DNA of 64,000 bases from Streptomyces sp. NBC_01689 (GTDB lineage: Bacteria; Actinomycetota; Actinomycetes; Streptomycetales; Streptomycetaceae). The position numbers and the translations under genes were made by a program. Shown here one piece after another: positions 24,941 to 33,403 of this stretch. The DNA is taken from the NCBI RefSeq assembly GCF_036250675.1, contig NZ_CP109592.1, positions 5,208,001 through 5,272,000 on the forward strand, given 5' to 3'. The notes beneath the pieces were generated by a model, which was given only the letters and a program-made list of their open reading frames with translations, was not told the DNA's origin and searched no databases. Positions within the stretch are counted from its first letter, which is position 1. Each line of letters begins with the position of its first letter.

Positions 24941-26169
24941 CCTTCCGCATGACCGGTCGCGTGGACGTACGCGTCACGGGCCTCGGACTGGTGACCCCGG
25001 CCGGGGACGGCTGGGCCGCCGGCTGGGAGCGGGTCTGCAAGGGACTGCCGACCGCCGTACTGGTGGAGGAGCGGGAGACGGTCCCGCCGCACCTGGCCTG
25101 CCGGGTGGGCGGCTTCGACCCGGCCCGGCTGGGCGGGGCCCGGGCCCGCAGGCCGGACCGCTGCGCCCAGCTGGCCCTGCTCGCCGCGCGGGAGGCGCTG
25201 GCCGACGCCCGCCTGGACCCGGCGCACTGGGACGGCGCGCGGGTCGCGGTGGTCGTGGGATCCGGTACCGGCGGCGCCCGGACCCTGGAGTCCGAGCACC
25301 GCGCGCTGCTGGCGGGCGGCCCGCAGGACATGTCGCCCTACGCGGTGCCCGCCGCGCTGGGCAACTCCCTGGCCGCCCAGCTGACCATCGAGTTCGCCGC
25401 CTCGGGCGCCAGTTGCACGGTCAACACCGCCTGCGCCTCCGGGGCGACCGCCCTCGGCACGGCGCGGGACCTGCTGGCCCTGGACCGCTGCGACATCGCG
25501 CTGGCCGGTGGCGCCGACGCCGCCATCACACCGTTCTACGTCGGCGGGTTCGACCGGATCGGCGCGCTCTCCCACCGCTTCGACGACCCCACGGGAGCGC
25601 CGCGCGCCTTCGACCGGTGGCGGGACGGCTTCGTCATCGGCGAGGGCGCCGGGATGCTGGTCCTGGAGCGGGCCGCCGACGCCCGGGCCCGCGGGGCGCG
25701 CTCCCGGGCCCGGATCAGCGGTTTCGGAGCCTCCTCGGACGCGCACCACGTGGTGCGGCCGCACCCGGACGGCACCGGTCTCGGCGCGGCCGTCCGGCAG
25801 GCCCTCGCGGAGTCCGGCGCGAGCGCGCGGGACGTGACCCATGTCAACGCCCACGGCACCGGGACACCGGCCGGCGACCTGGCGGAGGCCGCGGTACTGG
25901 CGGGGCTCTTCCCGCACCGCCCGCCGGTGACGTCCACGAAGCCGGTGACCGGGCATCTGCTTGGAGCGGCGGGCGCGGTGGAGGCGGCCTTCACCGTCCT
26001 CGCCGTCGAGCAGGGGCTCGTTCCGCCGACCGCCAACCTGGCGGAGGCCGACCCGGCGATCGACCTCGACATCCCGGTCGAGAGCCGCCCCGGCGGGCTA
26101 GGGCTGGCGCTCTCGCTGTCCATGGGCTTCGGCGGGCAGAACGCCGTCCTGGCCGTCACCCCCGGCTGA
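24937..26169 (+). CDS. Beta-ketoacyl-ACP synthase, KAS II (FabF)-like
   Basis: 410 aa. The Cys-His-His triad is complete: Cys in VNTACASGATALG, His in VNAHGTGTPAGDLAEA, and Lys/His in STKPVTGHLLGAAGAVEA. Length and layout are those of a stand-alone KAS with no CLF partner (not a type II PKS pair). The GTG at 24937 is coupled to the ACP stop. The 3' end overlaps the convergent SDR gene by 72 bp. Expected role: extension of the ACP-bound acyl chain, or its first condensation. Confidence 0.9.
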   Translation: MTFRMTGRVDVRVTGLGLVTPAGDGWAAGWERVCKGLPTAVLVEERETVPPHLACRVGGFDPARLGGARARRPDRCAQLALLAAREALADARLDPAHWDGARVAVVVGSGTGGARTLESEHRALLAGGPQDMSPYAVPAALGNSLAAQLTIEFAASGASCTVNTACASGATALGTARDLLALDRCDIALAGGADAAITPFYVGGFDRIGALSHRFDDPTGAPRAFDRWRDGFVIGEGAGMLVLERAADARARGARSRARISGFGASSDAHHVVRPHPDGTGLGAAVRQALAESGASARDVTHVNAHGTGTPAGDLAEAAVLAGLFPHRPPVTSTKPVTGHLLGAAGAVEAAFTVLAVEQGLVPPTANLAEADPAIDLDIPVESRPGGLGLALSLSMGFGGQNAVLAVTPG

Positions 26170-27018
26170 CTCCGGCCCGCCGGCCGGCGGCTCCCCGGTC
26201 CCGTACGACGGCTGCGGCGCCCCGTACGAGGTGACGGTGAAGTCGTCGGCCAGCGGGGGCAGGGCGGCGATCCGGTGCGGGAGATGCCCGAGCAGCCCGG
26301 CCAGCACCCGGTAGCGGACGCTCGGCACGCAGACGACCGGCGGGCGGCGCCGGAGGATGGCCCGCACCGCCCGCTCGGCGACGTACGGCGATCCGAGGGT
26401 GAGCGACGGAGGGGACGGCGGGATACCGGCCCGCTCGTGGAACTCCGAGACGGTGTGCCCGAGGACCAGGGCCGTCAGCGCCACCGGCGAGCGGCGGACG
26501 CGGCGGGTGCGGGCCAGCGACTCGGTCAGCGCCAGGGCGTAGGCCTTGGAGGCCCCGTACGAGGTGCCCAGCCAGACCGGCGCGGTGGCGGCCACCGAGG
26601 AGACGTTCAGGATGCGCCCGCGGCCCCGGCCGAGCATGCCGGGCAGCGCCGCGTGGACGAGCCGGGAGGGGGCGACGACGTTGAGGGCCAGCATCCGCCG
26701 CTCCTCCTCCCACGCCGTGCGCTCGAAGGAGAGACCGAGCCCCGCACCGGCGTTGTTGACGAGGACGTCGGCCTCGCACGCGAGCGCGGCGGCCGCCTCC
26801 AGACCGGCCTCGGTGCTCAGGTCGGCGGTCAGCGGCCGGGCGGTGATCCCGTACTCGGTCTCCAGGGCGGCCGCGAGCCGGCCCAGAGGCCCGGCGCTCC
26901 GGGCCACCAGGACGAGGTCGTGGCCGCGGGCGGCGAGGGCGCGGGCGATGTCGGCGCCGATGCCGTAACTGGCGCCCGTGACCAGGGCCGTGGAGCCGGC
27001 CCCACCGGTCGTGCTCAT
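26098..27018 (-). CDS. Short-chain dehydrogenase/reductase
   Basis: 306 aa. NAD(P)-binding motif TGASYGIG, then DVLVNNAGAGLGL, catalytic Ser in LNVSSVAA and YGASK. The C-terminal 40 residues are a Gly/Pro/Gln-rich tail beyond the usual SDR end, encoded within the overlap with the KAS gene. The start ATG overlaps the WS/DGAT-like stop (ATGA), so the two are translationally coupled. It belongs to the classical group that reduces 3-keto-acyl or sphinganine-type ketones. Likely substrate: the aminoketone or ketoacyl product of the neighbours (inference). Confidence 0.88.
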   Translation of the reverse strand: MSTTGGAGSTALVTGASYGIGADIARALAARGHDLVLVARSAGPLGRLAAALETEYGITARPLTADLSTEAGLEAAAALACEADVLVNNAGAGLGLSFERTAWEEERRMLALNVVAPSRLVHAALPGMLGRGRGRILNVSSVAATAPVWLGTSYGASKAYALALTESLARTRRVRRSPVALTALVLGHTVSEFHERAGIPPSPPSLTLGSPYVAERAVRAILRRRPPVVCVPSVRYRVLAGLLGHLPHRIAALPPLADDFTVTSYGAPQPSYGTGEPPAGGPESAGGDGQDGVLPAEAHGQRERQP

Positions 27019-28532
27019 GAGTTCTCCCCCGGACGGGACGCGTGCGTGTCCCTGTGCTCGACGTGATGTGCGTGCTCTACGTGGCTTTCGCGGCTTTCGT
27101 GACTGAAGTGATCAGCGGGACCGGTGGGACCGGCCGGACTGACGGGATCGGCCGGACTGACGGGATCGTGCGGACTGACGGGATCGTGCGGACCGCGTGG
27201 ACCGACGGTGACCTCACGCCACAGCCGCTCGACGGCTCCGGCCCACAGGGCGGCGAGATCACCGGCGTCGTCCAGCGCCCGGTCGACGGTGAAGCTCACC
27301 CGGACGCGCCCCTGGTAGGAGAGGAACGACACCGCGAAGTGGTGGTCGCCGTGCAGGAACAGCGTGGGCACCACGCCTTCGACCGGATCCGCCCCGAGCG
27401 CCAGCCGGCGGGGAACCCGCAGCAGCCCGGAGGTGTCCACCGCGCTGCTCGCGGCGCAGGACTGCCGTACGAAGCGGTAGACGAGCCACTCCGGCAGGCA
27501 CTCCAACTGCGCCCGCAGCACCCGCCGCATCCCCTCGGTCCGCACCCGGCGGGTCGCGCGGGCCACGGCGACCACCCGGTCGGTGGGGGACGCCGCCCAG
27601 TAGGACAGTGGTACGCGCACGGCGGAGACCCTGTTGCCCACCGCGAACCGCTCCTCCGGCGGGCGGAGACTGACCGGCAGCGCCACGTGCAGTTCGCGGC
27701 CGCGCCCGGGGCGGGCCCGCCACTCCGCGGGCACCCACTCCCGTACCGCCTCCGCCAGCGCGGCCAGGCAGACGTCGTTGGGCGTGGCCCCGAGGGCCCC
27801 GGCGACGTCCCGGGGCCAGGACGCGGGCACGGCCGCGGACAGCAGCCGCGTCCGGCCGGTCAGGGGGCGGTGCGGTGTCCAGGTCAGGGTGGACCGCAGA
27901 CCGCGAACGGTGTCGGCCGCGTTCCGCGCGACGGCCCGCGCCGGGATGTTCCGCACCCGGGCGAGCGGGTTGAACCCGCCGGTGCCCCGGCCGCCGGGCG
28001 CCTCGGCGACGGGCGTGCGCGGAGGAACGGCGGGGCCCACCCCGAAGAGCGCCGTCAGCGCGTCCAGCACCGCCTGCCCGTCCTGGGCGGCGTGGTGCGC
28101 ACGGTAGAACAGCGCGTACCGGTCGGGGGAGTGGCCGTGGAGGAGCCAGACGCCCCAGCGCGGCGCGCCGGCGTCGATCGGCTCGCCGAGCAGCGCGTCC
28201 ACGGCCCGGTCGAGCGAGGCCGGGCCGTCGTCCACGCGGACTTCGTGGACATGACGGCGCGGGTCGAAGCCGGGGTCGAGCTCCCAGACCGTCCGGCCGC
28301 CCCGCAGGCCGACCCGGCAGGCGAGGCTCGGCATCCGGGCCACCCGCTCGGCGATCTGCGCACGCACCGGGTCGGGACCCGGGCAGGAGCCGGTCACCTC
28401 CAGGACCGCTCCGACGTACGGCCGGAAGCCGGGCTCGTCCCGCTCGTAGCTGAGGAAGCAGCCGTCCACCGCGCTGGGGCGGGGAACCGTCGTGGTCACG
28501 GGCACCGCAGGAGACGGACCGGTCATCGTCAT
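27015..28532 (-). CDS. WS/DGAT-like O-acyltransferase
   Basis: 505 aa. The acyl-transfer motif HHxxxDG is HHAAQDG (residues 146-152). NDVCLAALAEAV and GNRVSAVRVPL are conserved in wax-ester synthase/diacylglycerol acyltransferases, which esterify alcohols with acyl-CoA. It has no full PLW motif near the N-terminus. The last 60 residues are low-complexity (HDPVSPHDPVSPADPVSP, then many His), absent from relatives and DNA-repeat derived. The ATG at 28532 has AGGGAAG upstream. It is coupled to the SDR; in this cluster it may acylate the amino alcohol produced, giving a ceramide- or wax-like product (inference). Confidence 0.82.
   Translation of the reverse strand: MTMTGPSPAVPVTTTVPRPSAVDGCFLSYERDEPGFRPYVGAVLEVTGSCPGPDPVRAQIAERVARMPSLACRVGLRGGRTVWELDPGFDPRRHVHEVRVDDGPASLDRAVDALLGEPIDAGAPRWGVWLLHGHSPDRYALFYRAHHAAQDGQAVLDALTALFGVGPAVPPRTPVAEAPGGRGTGGFNPLARVRNIPARAVARNAADTVRGLRSTLTWTPHRPLTGRTRLLSAAVPASWPRDVAGALGATPNDVCLAALAEAVREWVPAEWRARPGRGRELHVALPVSLRPPEERFAVGNRVSAVRVPLSYWAASPTDRVVAVARATRRVRTEGMRRVLRAQLECLPEWLVYRFVRQSCAASSAVDTSGLLRVPRRLALGADPVEGVVPTLFLHGDHHFAVSFLSYQGRVRVSFTVDRALDDAGDLAALWAGAVERLWREVTVGPRGPHDPVSPHDPVSPADPVSPAGPTGPADHFSHESRESHVEHAHHVEHRDTHASRPGENS
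27113..27202. repeat. 15-18-bp direct repeats in the 3' end of the WS/DGAT-like gene
   Basis: CGGACTGACGGGATCG recurs four times between 27135 and 27190 in imperfect 15-bp spacing. It encodes the SP(H/A)DPV pentapeptide repeats, a sign of slippage expansion. Confidence 0.6.
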
Positions 28533-28661
28533 GGGGCTTCCCTGGCGCGGGTGGGCTGCGGGCAGAGTCGCTAACAGGACGCGCGGCGGAAAGGTCACGG
28601 CGTGCCCCGCGGAGAACCGGCGGTCCCGGTCCGCCGCGGGCCGGCGGCGCGAGGTGCCGGC

Positions 28662-28961
28662 TCAGCGGCGGCGGGGCCGGTCGGCGCCGCCGGTGGGCCG
28701 GTCGGCGCAGTCCGGGAGGCCGGTGTCCGCGCGGCGCGCGAGCGGCAGGAAGAGGACGGGCCGCGCGGTCCAGGTGAGCCGGGTCGTCGCGTTGTCGACC
28801 GACACCGAACAGGGTTCCGAGCGCAGCAGTGCCTGTCTCATCTCGATACGGCCGTCGTACAGCCAGTCCCAGGCCTCGTCCGCCGCGGCCGGGCCGAGCG
28901 CCGGTGTGATGGTGCGCAGGGCGATGGAAGAACCCCAGGCGCGCCCTCTACGGGCCGGCAC
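28662..28961 (-). CDS. Hypothetical protein, 99 aa, start uncertain
   Basis: Third-position G/C is high from about 28930 leftward. The peptide looks natural there (PAAADEAWDWLYDGRIEMRQ, then SVSVDNATTRLTWTARPVLF), but no RBS is clear. The GTG at 28961 is a guess; an ATG at 28841 is also possible. It lies between the WS/DGAT-like gene and tRNA-Ser. No domain recognised. Confidence 0.4.
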   Translation of the reverse strand: MPARRGRAWGSSIALRTITPALGPAAADEAWDWLYDGRIEMRQALLRSEPCSVSVDNATTRLTWTARPVLFLPLARRADTGLPDCADRPTGGADRPRRR

Positions 28962-29105
28962 CCGGGTGCGCTGCCCCGTCCGTCCCGGAGTCTGAGCGCC
29001 CCCGCCGGAGGCTTGTTCTGAGGTGCGGGTTCGATCGCCGCGATGGAGAGGCGAACGGCCCCTGTCGAGATCATCGCGCGCGTGGGTGGCCGAGACGGAC
29101 AACGT

Positions 29106-29137
29106 CGAAGGGCCCCACCTCGCGGTGGGGCCCTTCG
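29106..29137 (-). terminator. tRNA-Ser terminator
   Basis: CGAAGGGCCCCACC / GGTGGGGCCCTTCG, a perfect 14-bp stem with a 4-nt loop, 20 nt past the tRNA-Ser 3' end. Confidence 0.75.
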
Positions 29138-29157
29138 AGTCGTGCCCGGTGAGGCAC

Positions 29158-29245
29158 TGGCGGAGGATACGAGATTCGAACTCGTGAGGGGTTGCCCCCA
29201 ACACGCTTTCCAAGCGTGCGCCCTAGGCCTCTAGGCGAATCCTCC
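29158..29245 (-). tRNA. tRNA-Ser (anticodon GGA), CCA encoded
   Basis: 88 nt including CCA. The acceptor GGAGGAT/ATCCTCC is perfect, and the loop TTGGAAA gives GGA (reads UCC/UCU). Long class II variable arm. Unlike the other tRNAs here, the CCA end is encoded. Confidence 0.95.
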
Positions 29246-29296
29246 GCGGCAAACAATACAAGACGTTGAGGAGTGCTCGCGAACCCGTTCCCCCGG

Positions 29297-29356
29297 CTCG
29301 GATCGGGTTGGTTCCGCCCCTCGGATCGGGGTTCGTTCCGCCCGCTCGGATCGGGT
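29297..29356 (+). repeat. Three imperfect 24-bp repeats upstream of the SRP RNA
   Basis: Copies of CTCGGATCGGGTTGGTTCCG start at about 29297, 29320 and 29345, ending just before the TACTGT -10 of the SRP RNA gene. They may contain promoter or activator sites. Confidence 0.6.
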
Positions 29357-29361
29357 ACTGT
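29356..29361 (+). promoter_or_regulatory. Probable -10 of the SRP RNA gene
   Basis: TACTGT lies 8 nt before the predicted 5' end of the SRP RNA, a good Streptomyces vegetative -10. Confidence 0.55.
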
Positions 29362-29368
29362 GAGCGCA

Positions 29369-29454
29369 GCCCCTCACGTGGCGCTATCTGACTGAACTCC
29401 CCCAGGGCCGGAAGGCAGCAAGGGTAGGTCGGCTCTGGCGGGTGCGTGGGGGGC
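29369..29454 (+). ncRNA. ffs: Small SRP RNA (4.5S/scRNA)
   Basis: About 86 nt. The conserved domain IV apex GGCCGGAAGGCAGCAAGGG is seen (GGAA tetraloop region about 29408-29425, with the AGCA bulge). The ends pair as GCCCCTCACG / CGTGGGGGGC. Position directly upstream of dnaX is the usual actinobacterial arrangement. The RNA binds Ffh to target membrane proteins. Ends are estimated to within a few bases. Confidence 0.9.
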
Positions 29455-29540
29455 GCTTGCGTCCGCCGGGGATGTGAGGGAGAGCCGTCCCCGTCGCCGT
29501 GCGCTGTTCTCGCGGGCGGTCCTTGTTGTCAGTGGGCGCC

Positions 29541-29546
29541 TATAAC
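29541..29546 (+). promoter_or_regulatory. Probable -10 of dnaX
   Basis: TATAAC ends 9 nt before the GTG start of dnaX, so transcription would begin within a few bases of the start codon. The -35 is not clear. Confidence 0.5.
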
Positions 29547-29555
29547 CTCGTAGAT

Positions 29556-31949
29556 GTGTCGTCTCTCGCGCTGTACCGCCGCTATCGCCCGGAGTCGTTC
29601 GCCGAGGTCATCGGGCAGGAGCATGTAACGGACCCGCTGCAGCAGGCGCTGCGGAACAACCGGGTCAATCACGCGTACCTGTTCAGCGGTCCGCGCGGGT
29701 GCGGGAAGACCACCAGCGCGCGCATCCTGGCGCGCTGTCTGAACTGCGAGAAGGGGCCCACGCCGACGCCCTGCGGAGAGTGCCAGTCCTGCCAGGACCT
29801 CGCGCGGGGCGGCCCGGGATCGATCGACGTCATCGAGATCGACGCCGCTTCCCACGGTGGTGTCGACGACGCCCGTGACCTGCGGGAGAAGGCGTTCTTC
29901 GGGCCCGCGAGCAGCCGGTACAAGATCTACATCATCGACGAGGCCCACATGGTCACGTCGGCGGGATTCAACGCGCTGCTGAAGGTCGTCGAGGAGCCCC
30001 CGGAGCACCTCAAGTTCATCTTCGCGACCACGGAGCCCGAGAAGGTCATCGGGACGATCCGGTCCCGTACGCACCACTACCCGTTCCGGCTGGTGCCCCC
30101 GGGCACCCTGCGCGAGTACCTCGGCGAGGTCTGCGGTCGCGAGGGCATCCCCGTCGAGGACGGGGTGCTGCCCCTGGTCGTACGGGCGGGCGCGGGATCC
30201 GTGCGTGACTCCATGTCCGTCATGGACCAGCTCCTCGCGGGAGCGGCCGACGCCGGTGTGACGTACGCCATGGCCACCTCGCTGCTGGGCTACACCGACG
30301 GGTCCCTGCTCGACTCGGTCGTCGAGGCGTTCGCCTCGGGGGACGGCGCCGCGGCCTTCGAGGTCGTGGACCGGGTGATCGAGGGGGGCAACGACCCGCG
30401 GCGCTTCGTCGCCGACCTGCTGGAGCGGCTGCGCGACCTGGTGATCCTGGCGGCCGTGCCCGACGCCGCGGAGAAGGGCCTCATCGACGCCCCGTCCGAC
30501 GTGGTCGAGCGCATGCAGGCCCAGGCCGGGGTCTTCGGTGCCGCCGAGCTCAGCCGCGCCGCCGACCTGGTCAACGAGGGACTGACGGAGATGCGCGGCG
30601 CCACCTCGCCGCGGCTCCAGCTCGAACTCATCTGCGCGCGCGTGCTCCTGCCCGCCGCCTACGGGGACGAGCGGGCCCTCATGGCCCGGCTGGACCGCAT
30701 CGAGCGCGGGGTGAACTTCTCCGCCGGTGGTGGCACCCCCGCCATGGGATACGTGCCCGGTCCCGAGGTGCACGGGATGGCCGCCGCACCCGCACCCGCA
30801 CCCGCTCCGGCTCCCGGTTGCCCCGGAGTCCCGCCGGGCGGCGGCCCTGCGGCGGCCCGGGCCGCCGTACGGGCGCAGGGCCCCGGCGGCGCAGGGCAGG
30901 CGCCCGGGGGGTACGACACGGCCGGTGCCGGTGCTCCCGTGCAGGGTGCCGGGTCTCCGGTGCAGGGTGCGGGGGCTCCGGCCCCGGCCGCACCCGCCGC
31001 CGCGCCCCAGGCTCCCGCGCCCCAGGCTCCCGCGCCCCAGGCTCCCGTTCCTGCGGGTCCCGTTCCCACCGGCCCCGCTCCGGAGGCCGAGCCCGTCCGC
31101 GCTCCGGCTGCCGCCGCGGCCGCGCCCCCGTCGGGAGCCGCGCCCGGCGCGTGGCCCACCGCGACGGCCGCCGGCAGCGGCAGGCGGCCCGGCGGGTGGC
31201 CGACGGCGGCCCCCGCGGGCGGCGGACAGCCGCCGTCCGCGCCCGCCGCACCGCCGACGGCTGCGGCTCCCGCACCCCCCGGCACCCCGGCGGCACCCGC
31301 GGCCGCGCCGACGCAGGTGCCCGCGGCGGGCGGCCCCGACCCCCGCGCCCTGTGGCCGAACATCCTGGAGGCGGTCAAGAACCGCCGCCGCTTCACCTGG
31401 ATCCTGCTCAGCCAGAACGCCCAGGTGACCGGCTACGACGGCACGACGCTGCAGATCGGCTTCGTGAACGCGGGCGCGCGGGACAACTTCGCCGGCAGCG
31501 GCAGCGAGGACGTGCTGAAGCAGGCGCTCGCCGAGCAGTTCAACATCCATTGGAAGATCGAGGCGATCGTCGACGCCTCCGGCGGCTCGGCGCCCCCGCC
31601 GATGACGGCACCCGGCGGCGGATACGGCGGTGGGGGTGGCGGCGGCGGTTACGGCGGTGGAGGTGGCGGCTACGGCGGCGCACCCGCCGCACCGCGCCCC
31701 TCGGCCCCGCAGCCGCAGGCCCCGGCCTCGCGCCCCGCCGCGCCGCAGGGACCGCAGGCGGGCCAGGCACCGGCCGCGCCCGCGTCCAGACCCAGCGGGC
31801 CTCCGGCCCCCGAGCCGCCCCCGGTCGCCCCCGAGGACGACATCCCGGAGGACGACGATCCCGACCTCGACGAGTCCGCCCTCTCGGGCCACGACCTGAT
31901 CGTCCGCGAACTGGGCGCGACGGTGGTCGAGGAATTCTCGAACGAGTAG
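29556..31949 (+). CDS. dnaX: DNA polymerase III gamma/tau subunit
   Basis: 797 aa. It is the AAA+ motor of the clamp loader. Walker A GPRGCGKTT, four-Cys zinc module (CLNCEKGPTPTPCGECQSC), Walker B and DEAH-like YIIDEAHMVT, SRC-type SVRDSMSVMDQLL. The clamp-loader part spans 1-400. A Pro/Ala/Gly-rich linker (about 420-590) and a tau-type C-terminal domain (WPNILEAVKNRRRFTWILLS, about 610-680) follow, then a Gly/Tyr-rich stretch (GGGYGGGGGGGGYGGGG) and an acidic end. The GTG at 29556 is chosen because YRRYRP is the usual start and a TATAAC lies just upstream. No frameshift slip site was noticed. Confidence 0.95.
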   Translation: MSSLALYRRYRPESFAEVIGQEHVTDPLQQALRNNRVNHAYLFSGPRGCGKTTSARILARCLNCEKGPTPTPCGECQSCQDLARGGPGSIDVIEIDAASHGGVDDARDLREKAFFGPASSRYKIYIIDEAHMVTSAGFNALLKVVEEPPEHLKFIFATTEPEKVIGTIRSRTHHYPFRLVPPGTLREYLGEVCGREGIPVEDGVLPLVVRAGAGSVRDSMSVMDQLLAGAADAGVTYAMATSLLGYTDGSLLDSVVEAFASGDGAAAFEVVDRVIEGGNDPRRFVADLLERLRDLVILAAVPDAAEKGLIDAPSDVVERMQAQAGVFGAAELSRAADLVNEGLTEMRGATSPRLQLELICARVLLPAAYGDERALMARLDRIERGVNFSAGGGTPAMGYVPGPEVHGMAAAPAPAPAPAPGCPGVPPGGGPAAARAAVRAQGPGGAGQAPGGYDTAGAGAPVQGAGSPVQGAGAPAPAAPAAAPQAPAPQAPAPQAPVPAGPVPTGPAPEAEPVRAPAAAAAAPPSGAAPGAWPTATAAGSGRRPGGWPTAAPAGGGQPPSAPAAPPTAAAPAPPGTPAAPAAAPTQVPAAGGPDPRALWPNILEAVKNRRRFTWILLSQNAQVTGYDGTTLQIGFVNAGARDNFAGSGSEDVLKQALAEQFNIHWKIEAIVDASGGSAPPPMTAPGGGYGGGGGGGGYGGGGGGYGGAPAAPRPSAPQPQAPASRPAAPQGPQAGQAPAAPASRPSGPPAPEPPPVAPEDDIPEDDDPDLDESALSGHDLIVRELGATVVEEFSNE

Positions 31950-32089
31950 CCGGGTCGGTCGGGCCGGGGGGCCGCCCGGGTCTGCTCCGCAGAGGTTTGG
32001 TACCGGCTCCCGGACCGTTTGGACGATCCCACCAACTCCGCAGGCCCCCCGCTTCGGAAGCCCCCACTAACCCGCTCGGCCGCGACGGC

Positions 32090-32095
32090 TAGGCT
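32090..32095 (+). promoter_or_regulatory. Probable -10 of leaderless purD mRNA
   Basis: TAGGCT ends 6 nt before the GTG of purD, and no RBS precedes the GTG, so the message is probably leaderless. Confidence 0.6.
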
Positions 32096-32101
32096 GGCCC
32101 C

Positions 32102-33379
32102 GTGAAGGTCCTTGTCATCGGCGGCGGCGCCCGCGAACACGCCCTGTGCCGTTCCCTGTCCCTCGATCCCGCCGTCACCGCCCTGCACTGCGCCCCCGGG
32201 AACGCAGGCATCGCGGAGGTGGCCGAGCTGCGCGCGGTCGACGCCCTCGACGGCGCCGCGGTGGCCGCGCTGGCCACCGAACTCGGTGCCGAGCTGGTCG
32301 TCGTGGGCCCGGAGGCACCGCTCGTCGCCGGGGTCGCCGACGCCGTGCGCGCCGCGGGCATCCCCTGCTTCGGCCCCTCGGAGGAGGCCGCGCAACTGGA
32401 GGGCTCCAAGGCCTTCGCCAAGGACGTGATGGCACGGGCCGGGGTACCGACCGCCCGTTCGTACGTCTGCACGACCCCCGGCGAGGTCGACGAGGCGCTG
32501 GACGCCTTCGGTGCCCCGTACGTGGTGAAGGACGACGGGCTCGCGGCCGGCAAGGGCGTCGTGGTCACCGACGACCTCACGAAGGCCCGGGAGCACGCCA
32601 ACGCCTGCGAACGCGTCGTCATCGAGGAGTTCCTCGACGGCCCCGAGGTCTCCCTCTTCGCGATCACCGACGGCGTCACGGTCGTCCCGCTGCAGCCCGC
32701 CCAGGACTTCAAGCGCGCGCTCGACGGCGACCAGGGCCCGAACACCGGTGGCATGGGAGCGTACTCGCCCCTCCCCTGGGCGGACCCCAAGCTGGTCGAG
32801 GAGGTCATGGAGACCGTCCTCCAGCCGACCGTCGACGAGCTGCGCCGCCGCGGCACCCCGTTCTCCGGGCTGCTCTACGCGGGCCTCGCGATCACGAGCC
32901 GCGGTGTGCGGGTGATCGAGTTCAACGCCCGCTTCGGCGACCCCGAGACGCAGGTGGTCCTCGCCCGGCTGAAGACCCCGCTGGCCGGTGTCCTGCTCGC
33001 CGCCGCCGAGGGCACCCTCGTCGACCTCCCCCCGCTGCGCTGGAGCGACGAGTCGGCGGTCACCGTGGTCGTGGCCTCGCACAACTATCCGGACACCCCG
33101 CGCACCGGCGACCCCATCACCGGGCTCGACGAGGTGGCCGCCCAGGACGCCCCGCACGCGTACGTCCTGCACGCCGGGACGAAGCGCGACGGCGACGCGG
33201 TCGTGAGCGCGGGCGGCCGCGTGCTGTCGGTCACGGCGACCGGCACCGGCCTCACCGAGGCGCGCGCCCGCGCCTACGCGGCCGTCGCCCGGATCGGCCT
33301 CGACGGTTCCCAGCACCGTACGGACATCGCCGCGAAGGCCGCGGCGGAAGCCTCGGCGGGGGCCACCACGACGGCGTAG
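32102..33379 (+). CDS. purD: Phosphoribosylamine-glycine ligase (GARS)
   Basis: 425 aa ATP-grasp enzyme, second step of purine synthesis (PRA + glycine + ATP to GAR). N-terminal VLVIGGGAREHALC, grasp motif YVVKDDGLAAGKGVVVTDDL, metal site EFNARFGDPETQVVL and the purD signature GDQGPNTGGMGAYSPLP. Length is typical of a monofunctional PurD. It is a single-gene unit with a leaderless-type GTG and a terminator 25 bp past its stop. Confidence 0.97.
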   Translation: MKVLVIGGGAREHALCRSLSLDPAVTALHCAPGNAGIAEVAELRAVDALDGAAVAALATELGAELVVVGPEAPLVAGVADAVRAAGIPCFGPSEEAAQLEGSKAFAKDVMARAGVPTARSYVCTTPGEVDEALDAFGAPYVVKDDGLAAGKGVVVTDDLTKAREHANACERVVIEEFLDGPEVSLFAITDGVTVVPLQPAQDFKRALDGDQGPNTGGMGAYSPLPWADPKLVEEVMETVLQPTVDELRRRGTPFSGLLYAGLAITSRGVRVIEFNARFGDPETQVVLARLKTPLAGVLLAAAEGTLVDLPPLRWSDESAVTVVVASHNYPDTPRTGDPITGLDEVAAQDAPHAYVLHAGTKRDGDAVVSAGGRVLSVTATGTGLTEARARAYAAVARIGLDGSQHRTDIAAKAAAEASAGATTTA

Positions 33380-33403
33380 GACCCGGTCCTCGACCAGCCC
33401 CCG

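Noticed and set aside
24722..26169. Type II polyketide minimal set
   Set aside because: ACP and one ketosynthase with active Cys are present, but there is no chain-length factor, cyclase or aromatase.
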